Assembly (NCBI GenBank): GCA_021777835.1
Contig: JAJYDC010000013.1
Location: 19,592-83,591, forward strand
Direction of reading: 5' to 3'
DNA: 64,000 nt
Origin: Bacteroidota bacterium
GTDB lineage: Bacteria > Bacteroidota > Ignavibacteria > Ignavibacteriales > Ignavibacteriaceae
How positions within the stretch are numbered: position 1 is the first letter of the stretch; each line of letters starts with the position of its first letter. Shown here one piece after another: positions 34,948 to 43,951 of this stretch. The notes below the pieces were generated by a model. The model ran no database searches, was not told the origin of the DNA, and saw only the letters and a list, made by a program, of their open reading frames with translations. The position numbers and the translations under genes are program-made.

Positions 34948-36803
34948 TCTTCTTGTTGATTGGTTCACTTAGTATTTTTGCTCAATCACCACATGGCAAT
35001 TCTTTGAAAATAGATTGCTCGAGTTGTCACGAGTCAACAAATTGGAGAATAATTCCAAAAAACGTAAAGTTTAATCACAACTCTGAAACATCCTTTAAGC
35101 TTACCGGGCAGCATGTTACAGTAAACTGCATATCGTGTCATAAGAGTCTAATTTTTTCAGAAGCAAAAACACAATGTATCTCATGTCATTTAGACGTTCA
35201 TCAAAACAGCGTTGGAGTGAACTGTGTACGATGTCATAAAACAAACTCTTGGATAGTCAACAATATAATTCGAATACATCAGAACAGCAGATTTCCGTTG
35301 ATGGGAGCTCATTTAAATGTGGATTGTCAAAGTTGTCATTCTGAGTATTTGAACTTGTATTTTCCCATTATAAGTGTATCTTGCTTTAGTTGTCATAAAC
35401 AGCAGTACTATGCAACCACATCACCAAATCACGTTCAGGCAAATTTTTCTACAAACTGCCAGACTTGTCATGGATTAACGGATTTTACATGGGGCAACGC
35501 AAGTTTTGACCATAGTTTTTTCCCATTAGTAGGTGGACATAATATTCAAAATTGTTTTGCTTGTCATGCTCCGGGAAGTAATTTCAAAGGTTTGACAACT
35601 GATTGCTATCCGTGTCATAAACAGAACTATATTACGGCAAAAAATCCTGATCATATTGCCGCAAAATTTCCAACCACTTGTCAGGATTGCCATAATACTT
35701 TAACGTTTACGCAAGCAGTGTTTAATCACAATAGTACTGGTTTCCCTTTGACAGGAGCCCATGCGTCGATATCATGTCAGTCTTGCCATATATCTGGATA
35801 TACAAATACGCCTACCAATTGTTATTCGTGCCATGCGTCGGATTATGCAAACACAACTAATCCAAATCATTCTGCGCAAGGATTTTCTCATGATTGCTCG
35901 CAATGTCATACAACCAACGATTGGGGTGGAGGTTCATTTGATCATACCGCAGTAGGATTTCCATTAACTGGTATGCATGCAAATTTACAATGTGCTCAAT
36001 GCCATACGTCTGGATTTACGAATACCTCTATGGCCTGCGTTACATGCCACTTAAAAGATTACTCAGCTGCCATATCCCCTGTGAATCATGTCGCGGCAGG
36101 ATTACCACAAACATGTCAAGACTGCCATAGTATTGCCGCACAATTTACAACCACTTCATTTACGCATTCATCAACAGGTTTTGCTTTGACAGGCGCTCAT
36201 ACGACAGTTAGCTGTGAATCATGCCATAAAGGTAGTGTTATGAATACGCCGGTAGACTGCTATTCATGTCATGCAAATGACTATGCAAACACAACAGACC
36301 CGAATCATGTTCAACAAGGATTTCCTCATGATTGTACTCAGTGTCATACAACTACTAGTTGGGGAGATGCTAATTTCAATCACAGTGGTACGGGATTCCC
36401 ATTAACTGGAGCACATACAACGGTGGCATGTCAGTCCTGTCATAATTCAAATTATACAAATATATCACCTCTATGTTATAGTTGCCATCAACAAGATTAT
36501 GCAGGAACTACTAACCCTGCCCATCAATCAGCTGGTTTCCCGACTGATTGTACCCCATGTCATACTACTTCAGGATGGACACCATCTACATTTAATCATG
36601 CTCAATATTTTCCATTATCAGGAAATCACGATATTTCAACTTGTAGTACATGTCATACTACAGCTTCGAATTTTGGAGTTTTCTCCTGTACAGCCACTTG
36701 CCACAGTCAGGCGAACACTGATCCCCATCACACTGATGTTAGTGGCTATGTATATAGCCCAACTTCATGTTATGGATGTCATCCAACAGGGCAAGGAGAT
36801 TAA
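34926..36803 (+). CDS. Secreted multiheme cytochrome c, 24 CXXCH motifs plus one CX3CH
   Basis: A 625-residue protein. N-terminal signal peptide MRNLSCIVFLLIGSLSIFAQ. I count 24 CXXCH motifs and one extra CTATCH (a three-residue spacer) near residue 596. Eight modules follow the pattern GFPLTGAHTTVSCQSCH with a second type CYSCHxxDYxxTTNPNHxxxGF between them. The C-terminal half is made of repeated blocks of about 145 residues (35822-36260 and 36262 onwards are alike at DNA level too). It overlaps the previous cytochrome by 22 bases and the outer-membrane protein gene follows within six bases. Expected in the periplasm or on the cell surface. It lacks a lipobox. Substrate unknown. Confidence 0.93.
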   Translation: MRNLSCIVFLLIGSLSIFAQSPHGNSLKIDCSSCHESTNWRIIPKNVKFNHNSETSFKLTGQHVTVNCISCHKSLIFSEAKTQCISCHLDVHQNSVGVNCVRCHKTNSWIVNNIIRIHQNSRFPLMGAHLNVDCQSCHSEYLNLYFPIISVSCFSCHKQQYYATTSPNHVQANFSTNCQTCHGLTDFTWGNASFDHSFFPLVGGHNIQNCFACHAPGSNFKGLTTDCYPCHKQNYITAKNPDHIAAKFPTTCQDCHNTLTFTQAVFNHNSTGFPLTGAHASISCQSCHISGYTNTPTNCYSCHASDYANTTNPNHSAQGFSHDCSQCHTTNDWGGGSFDHTAVGFPLTGMHANLQCAQCHTSGFTNTSMACVTCHLKDYSAAISPVNHVAAGLPQTCQDCHSIAAQFTTTSFTHSSTGFALTGAHTTVSCESCHKGSVMNTPVDCYSCHANDYANTTDPNHVQQGFPHDCTQCHTTTSWGDANFNHSGTGFPLTGAHTTVACQSCHNSNYTNISPLCYSCHQQDYAGTTNPAHQSAGFPTDCTPCHTTSGWTPSTFNHAQYFPLSGNHDISTCSTCHTTASNFGVFSCTATCHSQANTDPHHTDVSGYVYSPTSCYGCHPTGQGD

Positions 36804-36808
36804 TACGT

Positions 36809-38440
36809 ATGAATAACAATTTGAAAAAACTGTTAGTCTCTTTTTCCTTTACAATATTATTATCAGCTGCATTACTTGCGCAGGATAATAAAACTATTAA
36901 GAAAGATGGAAAAGTTTCTTTTATCACTTCGCAAAATGTTTATCTAATTTTCGGCAATACAGATGGAATTGAAGTTGGTGATACTCTTTATTTTGAGTTT
37001 AGGGAAAAAATTATTCCGGCAATTGTAGTAAAATATTTATCTTCGCAATCAGTTGCTGGTGAGAAAATAGGAAAAAATGATATAAGAATCGGTGATAAAA
37101 TCATTGCTTTTGTTAGGAAGAAGGACACCAGAAGCACACTACATGTAATAGCCGGAGATGAAAAAGATACTACTCTGATTATAAATGCCAAACCGCAAAT
37201 ATTAAATGCTGATAGGTCTATTGTTCCCGTTAAAAGAAAAACAATTTACGGAAGTTTTAATGCTACATCATTTTCAAATTATGCAAACTATCCCAACAGT
37301 GTTGGTATTCAAAGGTGGAATTATTCTTTGAATTTACAGGATGAGAATATAAGTGGAAGTTCTTTTTATTTTTCTAATTATATGAATCTGTCTTATATGA
37401 GCTCTGAATGGAAAGATGTTAAAGCAAATATTTTTAATAATCTAAGAGTATATGATTTATCTTTAGGATATAGAGGTAGTGGTTTTAATATATGGCTAGG
37501 GAGGCATATAAATTATAGTATATCAAGTGCAGGTCCAATTGACGGGTTGCAAGTAGAAAAATCTATTGGGAATTTTGCTATAGGTGGTATTTTTGGATCA
37601 AGACCTGACTATAATAATCTTGGATTAAATTCACAGCTATTTGAATATGGCGGATATGTTAATAGAATTGATTCTGTAAATAGCGGGGTAATACAAAGCA
37701 CGCTCGCAATATTTCAACAAACAAATCATGGGGATACCGATCGAAGATTTTTATATTTTCAGCATACAAACAATGCATTTAAGAATTTATATTTCTTCCT
37801 TTCATCAGAAGTTGATCTATATAAAGTTAAAAATAACATTCAGCAGAATGACTTATCTTTAACAAGTTTATTCTTCAATACCCAATATACACCGGACAAT
37901 ATAATCTCATTAAATTTGTCTTATGATGCTAGGAAAAATGTGGTTTATTATCAGTCCTTTAAAAGTTTTTTGGATAGTTTGTTTACAAATGAAATGAGGC
38001 AAGAAATACAAATAGGTATTTTTTTAAGGCCTGTAATTGATTTATTTATTAACATGAATGGCGGATACAGCTATCAGAAGGGAGATATTAGGCCGTCTAG
38101 AAATTTTAATATTTCTATTTCTGAATCAGAGATCCCGATTATAGACTTAACAGCGACAGTTAGCTATAACAGGGTCTTTAACAATTTTCAGGACGGATCA
38201 ATATACAATTTTACATTATACAAATATTTAACTTTCAACGCTTCCACTATATCTTTAGGCTTTTCAAACGTAACTTATAATTTCGGATATAATGCGAATA
38301 AGTTTTTCCAAAAATCAATAAATGCCCAAATAGACACGAAAATACTTGGGCCGTTATTTTTTAATTTCTATTATGAAGGTGATTTTACTGGGACGACTAC
38401 GTATAATCGTTTTATGACTGGGCTTAATTACAGATTTTAA
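36809..38440 (+). CDS. Probable outer-membrane beta-barrel protein with N-terminal SH3-like domain
   Basis: A 543-residue protein. I start at ATG 36809, giving a standard signal peptide (MNNNLKKLLVSFSFTILLSA, cut after LLAQ); an upstream ATG at 36767 adds a basic stretch that overlaps the cytochrome. Residues about 28-105 form a small beta domain (SFITSQNVYLIFGNTDGIEV, then VGDTLYFEF, DIRIGDKIIAF). From about 140 the chain shows alternating polar/aromatic strands and short turns (LSLGYRGSGFNIWLGRHINY), ending in ...TYNRFMTGLNYRF with the terminal Phe typical of barrels. Position after two large cytochromes suggests a porin-like conduit or anchor. Barrel role inferred from pattern only. Confidence 0.65.
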   Translation: MNNNLKKLLVSFSFTILLSAALLAQDNKTIKKDGKVSFITSQNVYLIFGNTDGIEVGDTLYFEFREKIIPAIVVKYLSSQSVAGEKIGKNDIRIGDKIIAFVRKKDTRSTLHVIAGDEKDTTLIINAKPQILNADRSIVPVKRKTIYGSFNATSFSNYANYPNSVGIQRWNYSLNLQDENISGSSFYFSNYMNLSYMSSEWKDVKANIFNNLRVYDLSLGYRGSGFNIWLGRHINYSISSAGPIDGLQVEKSIGNFAIGGIFGSRPDYNNLGLNSQLFEYGGYVNRIDSVNSGVIQSTLAIFQQTNHGDTDRRFLYFQHTNNAFKNLYFFLSSEVDLYKVKNNIQQNDLSLTSLFFNTQYTPDNIISLNLSYDARKNVVYYQSFKSFLDSLFTNEMRQEIQIGIFLRPVIDLFINMNGGYSYQKGDIRPSRNFNISISESEIPIIDLTATVSYNRVFNNFQDGSIYNFTLYKYLTFNASTISLGFSNVTYNFGYNANKFFQKSINAQIDTKILGPLFFNFYYEGDFTGTTTYNRFMTGLNYRF

Positions 38441-38484
38441 GCAATAAAACAATTTAATCTATTAGTAATAATTTAATAATTCAT

Positions 38485-39108
38485 ATGAAAAAAATTAAAC
38501 CTATTTTCTTTTATCTAAGCGGAATAGCCGCAACTATCATTATTTTATATTTTGTTGCAAGTATCAATCCTGATTTTTCTTCAACACCAAACATGAAAGC
38601 ACCCCCCGGAGATATTTCTGGGCAACCTATCCCACAAGATAAAATACATCAAGGACTGAAAAATCCAATTGCTCAAAAGCCAAGTAAAAGTAATGTATTG
38701 CCAAGCATTATGCAGCACATGAATCAGCTAAAGAAAGCAGTAGAGAAAAATCCGAGAGACACTGCAAAGTTGAAGGAGTATGCAGACTTTTTACTGAGTG
38801 CACAAATGAGTGATCGTGCATTATATTATTATAAAGAAATACTGAAAATTAATCCGCGAAGAATTGATATTTTGTCCTCTGTGGTATTTATTTATTTTTC
38901 TCAAAACAAACTTGATAATGCTGAAAAGTATTTAAATAAGATCCTTTCGGTTGATAAGAATAATGTTGATGCACTATATAATCTTGGTGCAGTATCAGCA
39001 AATAAAGGGAACAGAATTAAAGCAAAGGAGTATTGGCAGAAGATCATAACCAACTTTCCTAAATCGCCATTGGCTCAAAAGGCAAAAGAATCAATGAGCC
39101 AGTTGTGA
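38485..39108 (+). CDS. Membrane-anchored TPR protein (first copy)
   Basis: A 207-residue protein with one N-terminal transmembrane helix (about residues 7-26), a Pro-rich linker with IPQDKIHQGLKNP and a TPR domain of about three repeats (DRALYYYKEILKINPRRIDI, NKLDNAEKYLNKILSVDKNN, NRIKAKEYWQKIITNFPKSP). The topology places the TPR domain in the periplasm. TPR proteins of the CcmH/NrfG kind present apocytochromes to the heme lyase, and the gene lies directly after the cytochrome and barrel genes, so a chaperone role is reasonable but inferred. A close paralog lies at 40058. Confidence 0.8.
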   Translation: MKKIKPIFFYLSGIAATIIILYFVASINPDFSSTPNMKAPPGDISGQPIPQDKIHQGLKNPIAQKPSKSNVLPSIMQHMNQLKKAVEKNPRDTAKLKEYADFLLSAQMSDRALYYYKEILKINPRRIDILSSVVFIYFSQNKLDNAEKYLNKILSVDKNNVDALYNLGAVSANKGNRIKAKEYWQKIITNFPKSPLAQKAKESMSQL

Positions 39109-40057
39109 TATTTTGAATATCAGGACCTTATTACTTAATAAGTGAAATTGCGCAAATAGTCTATTTAGCAAATTCAATTGATTGCTGATGGACTTACTGT
39201 AATTATTCATAAGCTGCCTTGATAGCTTTCTCGTAAATCTCTTCTTTATGCAAAATGATTTAGTTTTGGTTTTCATTCTTACGCACTTTAATTTACAAAG
39301 GGCAAATATTGAAGCAAAAATCTGATTACAAAAGCGGGAATTGTATATCGAAATATTTGAGTAAAAAGAGCGAACTAATCTATAAATTTAAGACAAAAAA
39401 TATCAAAAATGGCAGACTACCTATAATATAAGTACAAGATATGAAAAAAAAGGAAAGTGTGAAAATGAGCTAGAAACGAACTATTTAAGGTAGGTAAATT
39501 TTAACGTCTGCCAAAATGGCAGACACAAAAAGGGTGGATTTTCTGTTATAGACGCACTAAAAATCAGACAACAAATCAAAGACCCGTGAACAAAGGTCAC
39601 TTATTTGCACCCCAATATAAAAAATTTTAGAAAAAAGCTAAACTGAGTCATTATAATTACGTAATTACTTAAGTTATGCAAAAATGAATTTTATTATGAA
39701 AAAAATCTTAATTAATTATTCCCACAATTTGCCCCCGAACCTTCGGAGAAAGAGGGAATACATTTTTTCCTATTTTAGAATGTTGGGTAACCGCTTTTGG
39801 GTGTATGACTTATATTATTTACAGTCTCGCAGAACCTCAGTAAGTATAATAATTGTAGGATAACAAATAAAAACTACTGAAATTCTTTCTCAATGATGAG
39901 AACTAATTTTTATTATTAGATAAAAATAAATTAATTGAAGTCTTATATATTAAAAAAGCGACAATTGGAGGACAATTCTTTAATTTTATTATTGGTATAA
40001 AAACTGTAATACAATAAGCAATTTTATGAATTAACAAAGAATCAAGATGGAGATTCC
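39109..40057. other. 949-base intergenic region between two TPR paralogs
   Basis: No credible gene. It is AT-rich and holds short frames only. The minus strand contains a stretch reading HKEEIYEKAIKAAYE then stop at about 39202-39250, which looks like the tail of a lost gene but is too short to name. The plus strand has a 19-base palindrome at 39506-39524 and a matching half-site at 39406-39417. The segment just before 40058 has a ribosome site TGGAGATTCC for the second TPR gene. Confidence 0.5.
39506..39524. promoter_or_regulatory. Perfect 8-base palindrome, candidate regulator site
   Basis: The sequence GTCTGCCA-AAA-TGGCAGAC is an exact inverted repeat with a three-base centre. A copy of the right arm with flank, AAAATGGCAGAC, occurs at 39406-39417, 107 bases upstream in the same orientation. 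Such symmetry in an otherwise AT-rich gap suits a dimeric regulator. It is too short for a terminator and is not followed by a T-tract. The identity of the binding protein is unknown. Confidence 0.55.
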
Positions 40058-40660
40058 ATGAAAACAATAAAACCTCTCTATATATATATTGCAGGAATTA
40101 TACTAGCCGTATTAGTCTTTTACTTTATATCAAATAATTCAACACAAACAACATCCTCCTCGAGCAAGGTCAATACTAATCAAATGCCCCAAGATAAAAT
40201 ACATAGCGAACTACAGAATCCACAAGCGCCGGGTAAAAATAATGTAATGGCCGGCATTATGCAGAAAATGGATGAACTTAAAATGGAGGTTGAGGCTCAC
40301 CCCAATGATACTTTAAAAATAAGGCAATATGCTGATTTCTTAACCGAGGCGCATCAAAAAGACCAGGCATTAATATACTACAAGAAAATTCTAAATATTA
40401 ATCCAAGAAGAGTTGATATTCTTTATACTGTAGCTTATCTAAATTATGTTGGTAAAGATTTTAACGCAGCAGAAAAAAATTTGAATAAGATTTTGTCAAT
40501 TGATAAAAATAATGTCAATGCTTATTATAATTTGGGAGCTATTGCCGTAAGCCAGGGTAACAAAGCCAAAGCGGAACAAATATGGGAAAAATTAGTAATG
40601 GAATTTCCCAAATCACCTATTGCTCAAAAAGCCAAGGACTCGATTAAACAACTTAACTAG
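40058..40660 (+). CDS. Membrane-anchored TPR protein (second copy)
   Basis: A 200-residue paralog of the protein at 38485: the same N-terminal anchor (about 8-24), the same linker word PQDKIHSELQNPQA and three TPR units (DQALIYYKKILNINPRRVDI, KDFNAAEKNLNKILSIDKNN, NKAKAEQIWEKLVMEFPKSP). The two differ by many substitutions spread over the protein, so the duplication is old. It has a good ribosome site (GGAG five bases before ATG). Separate promoter likely, given the 949-base gap. Role as for its paralog: probable periplasmic chaperone or scaffold for the c-type cytochromes; inferred. Confidence 0.8.
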   Translation: MKTIKPLYIYIAGIILAVLVFYFISNNSTQTTSSSSKVNTNQMPQDKIHSELQNPQAPGKNNVMAGIMQKMDELKMEVEAHPNDTLKIRQYADFLTEAHQKDQALIYYKKILNINPRRVDILYTVAYLNYVGKDFNAAEKNLNKILSIDKNNVNAYYNLGAIAVSQGNKAKAEQIWEKLVMEFPKSPIAQKAKDSIKQLN

Positions 40661-40798
40661 TAAAGTGAACCAGTAATGAAGGCGTTCATTGGATTGCAAT
40701 TTTTGTGCAATTCAAACTGCCGTTTTGTATATAATATTTTTTGTTATCTTTTTCTTGAGTAAATTATTATTATTATTTCAAAGAAAAAGTAATAGAAT

Positions 40799-41851
40799 AT
40801 GTTTGAATATACTGGTGCGCTTCATATGCACTCAATTTTTTCCGACGGATCTGGAGAAGTTGGAGATATTATTAATGCTGCTAAAGAATCTGGTTTAGAT
40901 TTTATTATTCTCACAGATCATAATACTCTTCGTGCTTTGAACGAAGGTTTTGAGGGCAGATATGGTAATACATTATTACTTGTTGGCTGCGAAATTAATG
41001 ACAAAGAAAATAAGAATCATTACCTGGCCTTTGGAATAAATGAAACCTATTCCACAAGAACTTCTGCGAAAGAATATGTTAAAAAAATAAAAGACTCAGG
41101 CGGAATTGGTTTTCTGGCTCACCCTCACGAAAAAAGGACTCACATGCAAGATCATCCCCCCTATCCATGGACAGAATGGGATACGGAAGATTTTACGGGG
41201 ATTGAAATTTGGAATCATATGTCTGAATGGATGGAAAATTTAACAGAACAAAACAAATATCAATCATTTCTACATCCGCTAAAGCTAATTACTAAACCCC
41301 CAGAAGAAACGATAAAAAAATGGGACGAGTTAAATATGACCAGAAAAGTAGTTGGTATTGGAGGAGTTGATGCCCATGCTCACAAATATAATCTTCTCGG
41401 TTTTTTAGAAGTAGAAATTTTCCCATATAAGGTATTATTTAAATCGATAAGGACTCATATTTTAGTGCCAGAAGAAATTCCTTCGGAAAAGGAATTGTTC
41501 CCTAAAGCCAAAGAGCTTGTTTACAACTCGCTAAAAAATGGATTGTGTTTTGTTGCAAATGACTACCATGGAGACTCCAATGGCTTTAGATTTTTTGCAG
41601 AAAGCAATAAAAGAATTTTCAATATGGGTGATACTTTATATTGCAGCGAAAGGATGAAACTAAATGTTTTAGTCCCAATTGATAATTCTGAAATTCGGCT
41701 TATTCATAACGGCAAAGAAATTGACTCGGTAGTTAGCGGCAATGCTGAATTTATTGTCAAAGAAAAAGGGATTTATCGAGTCGAAGTTTTCATTGCTAAT
41801 AAAGCTTGGATATATTCAAATCACATACGCATAAAGCAGAATTTAGCTTAA
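40799..41851 (+). CDS. PHP-domain phosphoesterase
   Basis: A 350-residue protein with a PHP metal-dependent phosphoesterase domain in the N-terminal 200 residues: ALHMHSIFSDGSGEVGD (metal His/His/Asp), FIILTDHNTL (Asp-His), LLVGCEIND (Glu), FLAHPHEKR (His) and IGGVDAHAH (Asp/His). Conserved order matches PHP proteins such as RNase AM or polymerase-associated PHP domains. The C-terminal 110 residues form an extra beta domain (FFAESNKRIFNMG, then LIHNGKEIDSV), often found in this group of CehA/McbA-like proteins. No signal peptide. The substrate cannot be told. It is a separate gene between the TPR protein and the EIIA gene. Confidence 0.87.
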   Translation: MFEYTGALHMHSIFSDGSGEVGDIINAAKESGLDFIILTDHNTLRALNEGFEGRYGNTLLLVGCEINDKENKNHYLAFGINETYSTRTSAKEYVKKIKDSGGIGFLAHPHEKRTHMQDHPPYPWTEWDTEDFTGIEIWNHMSEWMENLTEQNKYQSFLHPLKLITKPPEETIKKWDELNMTRKVVGIGGVDAHAHKYNLLGFLEVEIFPYKVLFKSIRTHILVPEEIPSEKELFPKAKELVYNSLKNGLCFVANDYHGDSNGFRFFAESNKRIFNMGDTLYCSERMKLNVLVPIDNSEIRLIHNGKEIDSVVSGNAEFIVKEKGIYRVEVFIANKAWIYSNHIRIKQNLA

Positions 41852-42058
41852 ATAGATGGTCACATTTAAGCTAAGATTTAATAAAATAATATCTAAATAA
41901 AAAACAACCACAAAAAGACTCTATTTATTAAGTTAAATACTTCAGCATATTTTTTCATTTTATAATTTATTATACTAAATTCTCAATTGCTTAACATGAC
42001 CGGTATTATTAAATTTACGAGTGAAATTCACATATTTTTAAGAAATTCGGCGGACTGA

Positions 42059-42529
42059 ATGAAAGTTTTAGATTTATTGAACAAAAATTTTATTATTTCA
42101 GATCTTAAATCGACTGAAAAAGTAGATGCTATAAATGAAATGATCGACCTATTCGAAAATGACCCTCGTATAATTGATCTTGATAAAGTAAGGGATGCGG
42201 TTTTAGAAAGAGAAAAAATAATGTCAACAGGTGTTGGAAAAGGATTTGCAATACCTCATGGAAAAACAAATGCAGTAAATGATATCCTAGCTGCATTCGG
42301 AAAGTCTAATAAACCAATCGAATATGACTCGCTTGACGGGCACCCTGTTTATCTTGTTTTCCTTCTTGTTGGAAAAGATAATCTTGTAAGTAACCATATT
42401 AAGTTACTTAGTCGCATTTCAAGAATGATGAACAAAGATGAATTTAGAGAAAAATTAATTAAAGCAAAAACTTCAGAAGAGATTTTAGAGATTTTTAGAA
42501 AAGAAGAAGAAAATTATTTTGAAGTGTAA
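42059..42529 (+). CDS. PTS EIIA protein of the fructose/nitrogen type
   Basis: A 156-residue PTS_EIIA type 2 domain protein. The active-site His lies in GFAIPHGKTNAV (about residue 68). The flanking motif VREREKIMSTGVGKG is here AVLEREKIMSTGVGKG, as in PtsN (EIIA-Ntr), and the C-terminal part LVFLLVGKDNLVSNHIKLLS is the family dimer region. No EIIB or EIIC is nearby, so a regulatory phosphocarrier role (EIIA-Ntr-like) is more likely than sugar transport. Upstream gap of 207 bases holds its promoter; hisS follows 69 bases later. Confidence 0.9.
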   Translation: MKVLDLLNKNFIISDLKSTEKVDAINEMIDLFENDPRIIDLDKVRDAVLEREKIMSTGVGKGFAIPHGKTNAVNDILAAFGKSNKPIEYDSLDGHPVYLVFLLVGKDNLVSNHIKLLSRISRMMNKDEFREKLIKAKTSEEILEIFRKEEENYFEV

Positions 42530-42598
42530 GCCGATCTTCCAAATACTTTTTCTCCAGAGAAAAATTCTGTCCCTCATTTCTTGTTATAAAAATGTAAT

Positions 42599-43885
42599 AT
42601 GATTAAGTCTATAACCGGCACTAAAGATATCCTTCCCGCAGAAATACCTTACTGGCAGAGGCTGGAAAGTATTGTTGAGAAAATTTTCTCGAGCTTTAAT
42701 TATAAAGAAATTAGAACTCCCGTTTTTGAAGAGACAAACTTATTTGTTCGGAGTATTGGCGAGGAAACAGATATTGTCGGCAAAGAAATGTATACATTTA
42801 ATGACAAGAGTAATGCTAGCATTACTTTAAAGCCGGAAATGACTGCTTCAGTTGCACGTGCATTTATTGAACATTCTTTTGGAAAACTCCAGCCGTTAAA
42901 TAAATTTTATTATATCTCCCCGATGTTTCGTCAGGAAAGGCCTCAAGCCGGAAGGCAACGACAGTTCCACCAATTTGGGGGAGAAGCTTTAGGGAGCCCA
43001 TCTCCTCTGCTTGATGCAGAAATTATAATCATTGCTTTTAGAATATTATCTTCGCTTAATCTAAAAGACCTAACCGTAAAAATAAATTCTCTCGGGATTC
43101 CTTCATCAAGAGAAAATTATAAAAATATTTTAAGAAAACATCTCGATGACAAAAAAAATCAACTTTCGGAAGACAGCAGGAAAAGATTCGATAAAAATAT
43201 TTTAAGGATATTCGATAGTAAAGTTGAATTGGATCAGGAAATAATAAAAAATGCTCCTGTACTGATTGATTTTATTGATGAGGAGAGCAAGAATGATTTT
43301 GAATTGGTAAAAGCTCTTTTAAAGCAAAGTAAAGTCCCATTCGAGGTAGACACAAAATTAGTACGTGGACTGGACTATTATACCAAAACCACGTTTGAAA
43401 TTGTAAGCGGAAAAGTTGGTTCTCAAAATGCTCTTTGCGGCGGCGGCAGATATGACCTTCTAATTGAACAGCTTGGAGGCGCACCAACACCCGGTGTTGG
43501 TTTTGCAGCAGGAATGGAAAGAATCCTACTTGCTTGCCAAAATGAAAAATCATTAAACTTGCCAGGTGAAAAAATTGATTTGTACATAACCAGAGTTGAT
43601 GAAGATTTAACTCAAAAAGTTTTTGAGCTTGCTGTTTACTTTCGTCAGGAATCCTTAATAGTTGAATTAGATTACCTAGGAAGAAGTGTAAAAGCACAAA
43701 TGCGAGAGGCAAATAAGCTTAATGCCCGGTTTGTACTATTTGTCGGCGGTGAGGAGTTTAAGTCAAAAAAATTAATTCTAAAAATAATGTCGACCGGTGA
43801 ACAAAAAGAATATCCGTTAGAAGAGTTAAATGAAATCAAAAGTTTTATTTATGGAGAGGTCTATAAATCATATCCGAATTATTAA
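42599..43885 (+). CDS. hisS: Histidyl-tRNA synthetase
   Basis: A 428-residue class II synthetase. Motif 2 region LKPEMTASVARAF and FYYISPMFRQERPQAGRQRQ; histidine motif GLDYYTKTTFEI; motif 3 GGGRYDLLIEQLGG then PTPGVGFAAGMERIL. The C-terminal anticodon-binding domain follows (LDYLGRSVKAQMREANKLNA). It charges tRNA-His. The gene starts ATG at 42599 and its first residues MIKSITGTKDILP are the usual HisS start. It lies between the EIIA gene and lgt, in the same direction. Confidence 0.96.
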   Translation: MIKSITGTKDILPAEIPYWQRLESIVEKIFSSFNYKEIRTPVFEETNLFVRSIGEETDIVGKEMYTFNDKSNASITLKPEMTASVARAFIEHSFGKLQPLNKFYYISPMFRQERPQAGRQRQFHQFGGEALGSPSPLLDAEIIIIAFRILSSLNLKDLTVKINSLGIPSSRENYKNILRKHLDDKKNQLSEDSRKRFDKNILRIFDSKVELDQEIIKNAPVLIDFIDEESKNDFELVKALLKQSKVPFEVDTKLVRGLDYYTKTTFEIVSGKVGSQNALCGGGRYDLLIEQLGGAPTPGVGFAAGMERILLACQNEKSLNLPGEKIDLYITRVDEDLTQKVFELAVYFRQESLIVELDYLGRSVKAQMREANKLNARFVLFVGGEEFKSKKLILKIMSTGEQKEYPLEELNEIKSFIYGEVYKSYPNY

Positions 43886-43951
43886 GAATTCTAAAACTTT
43901 ATTTCTTGAAATATAATACCGAATCACATTACCAAGCAAAGGAAATGAAAA

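Noticed and set aside
36499..36816. Overlapping plus-strand frame inside the 24-heme cytochrome gene
   Set aside because: Lies out of frame inside a gene whose 24 CXXCH motifs fix the reading frame, and has no start context.
39091..39276. Minus-strand frame in the TPR gap with MKTKTKSFCIKK start
   Set aside because: Only 61 codons and no sensible context; another frame in the same place has a short EIYEKAIKAAYE tail but is interrupted upstream by stops.
43272..43712. 146-codon minus-strand frame inside hisS
   Set aside because: Antisense to a firmly identified synthetase gene; composition is a by-product of the hisS codons.
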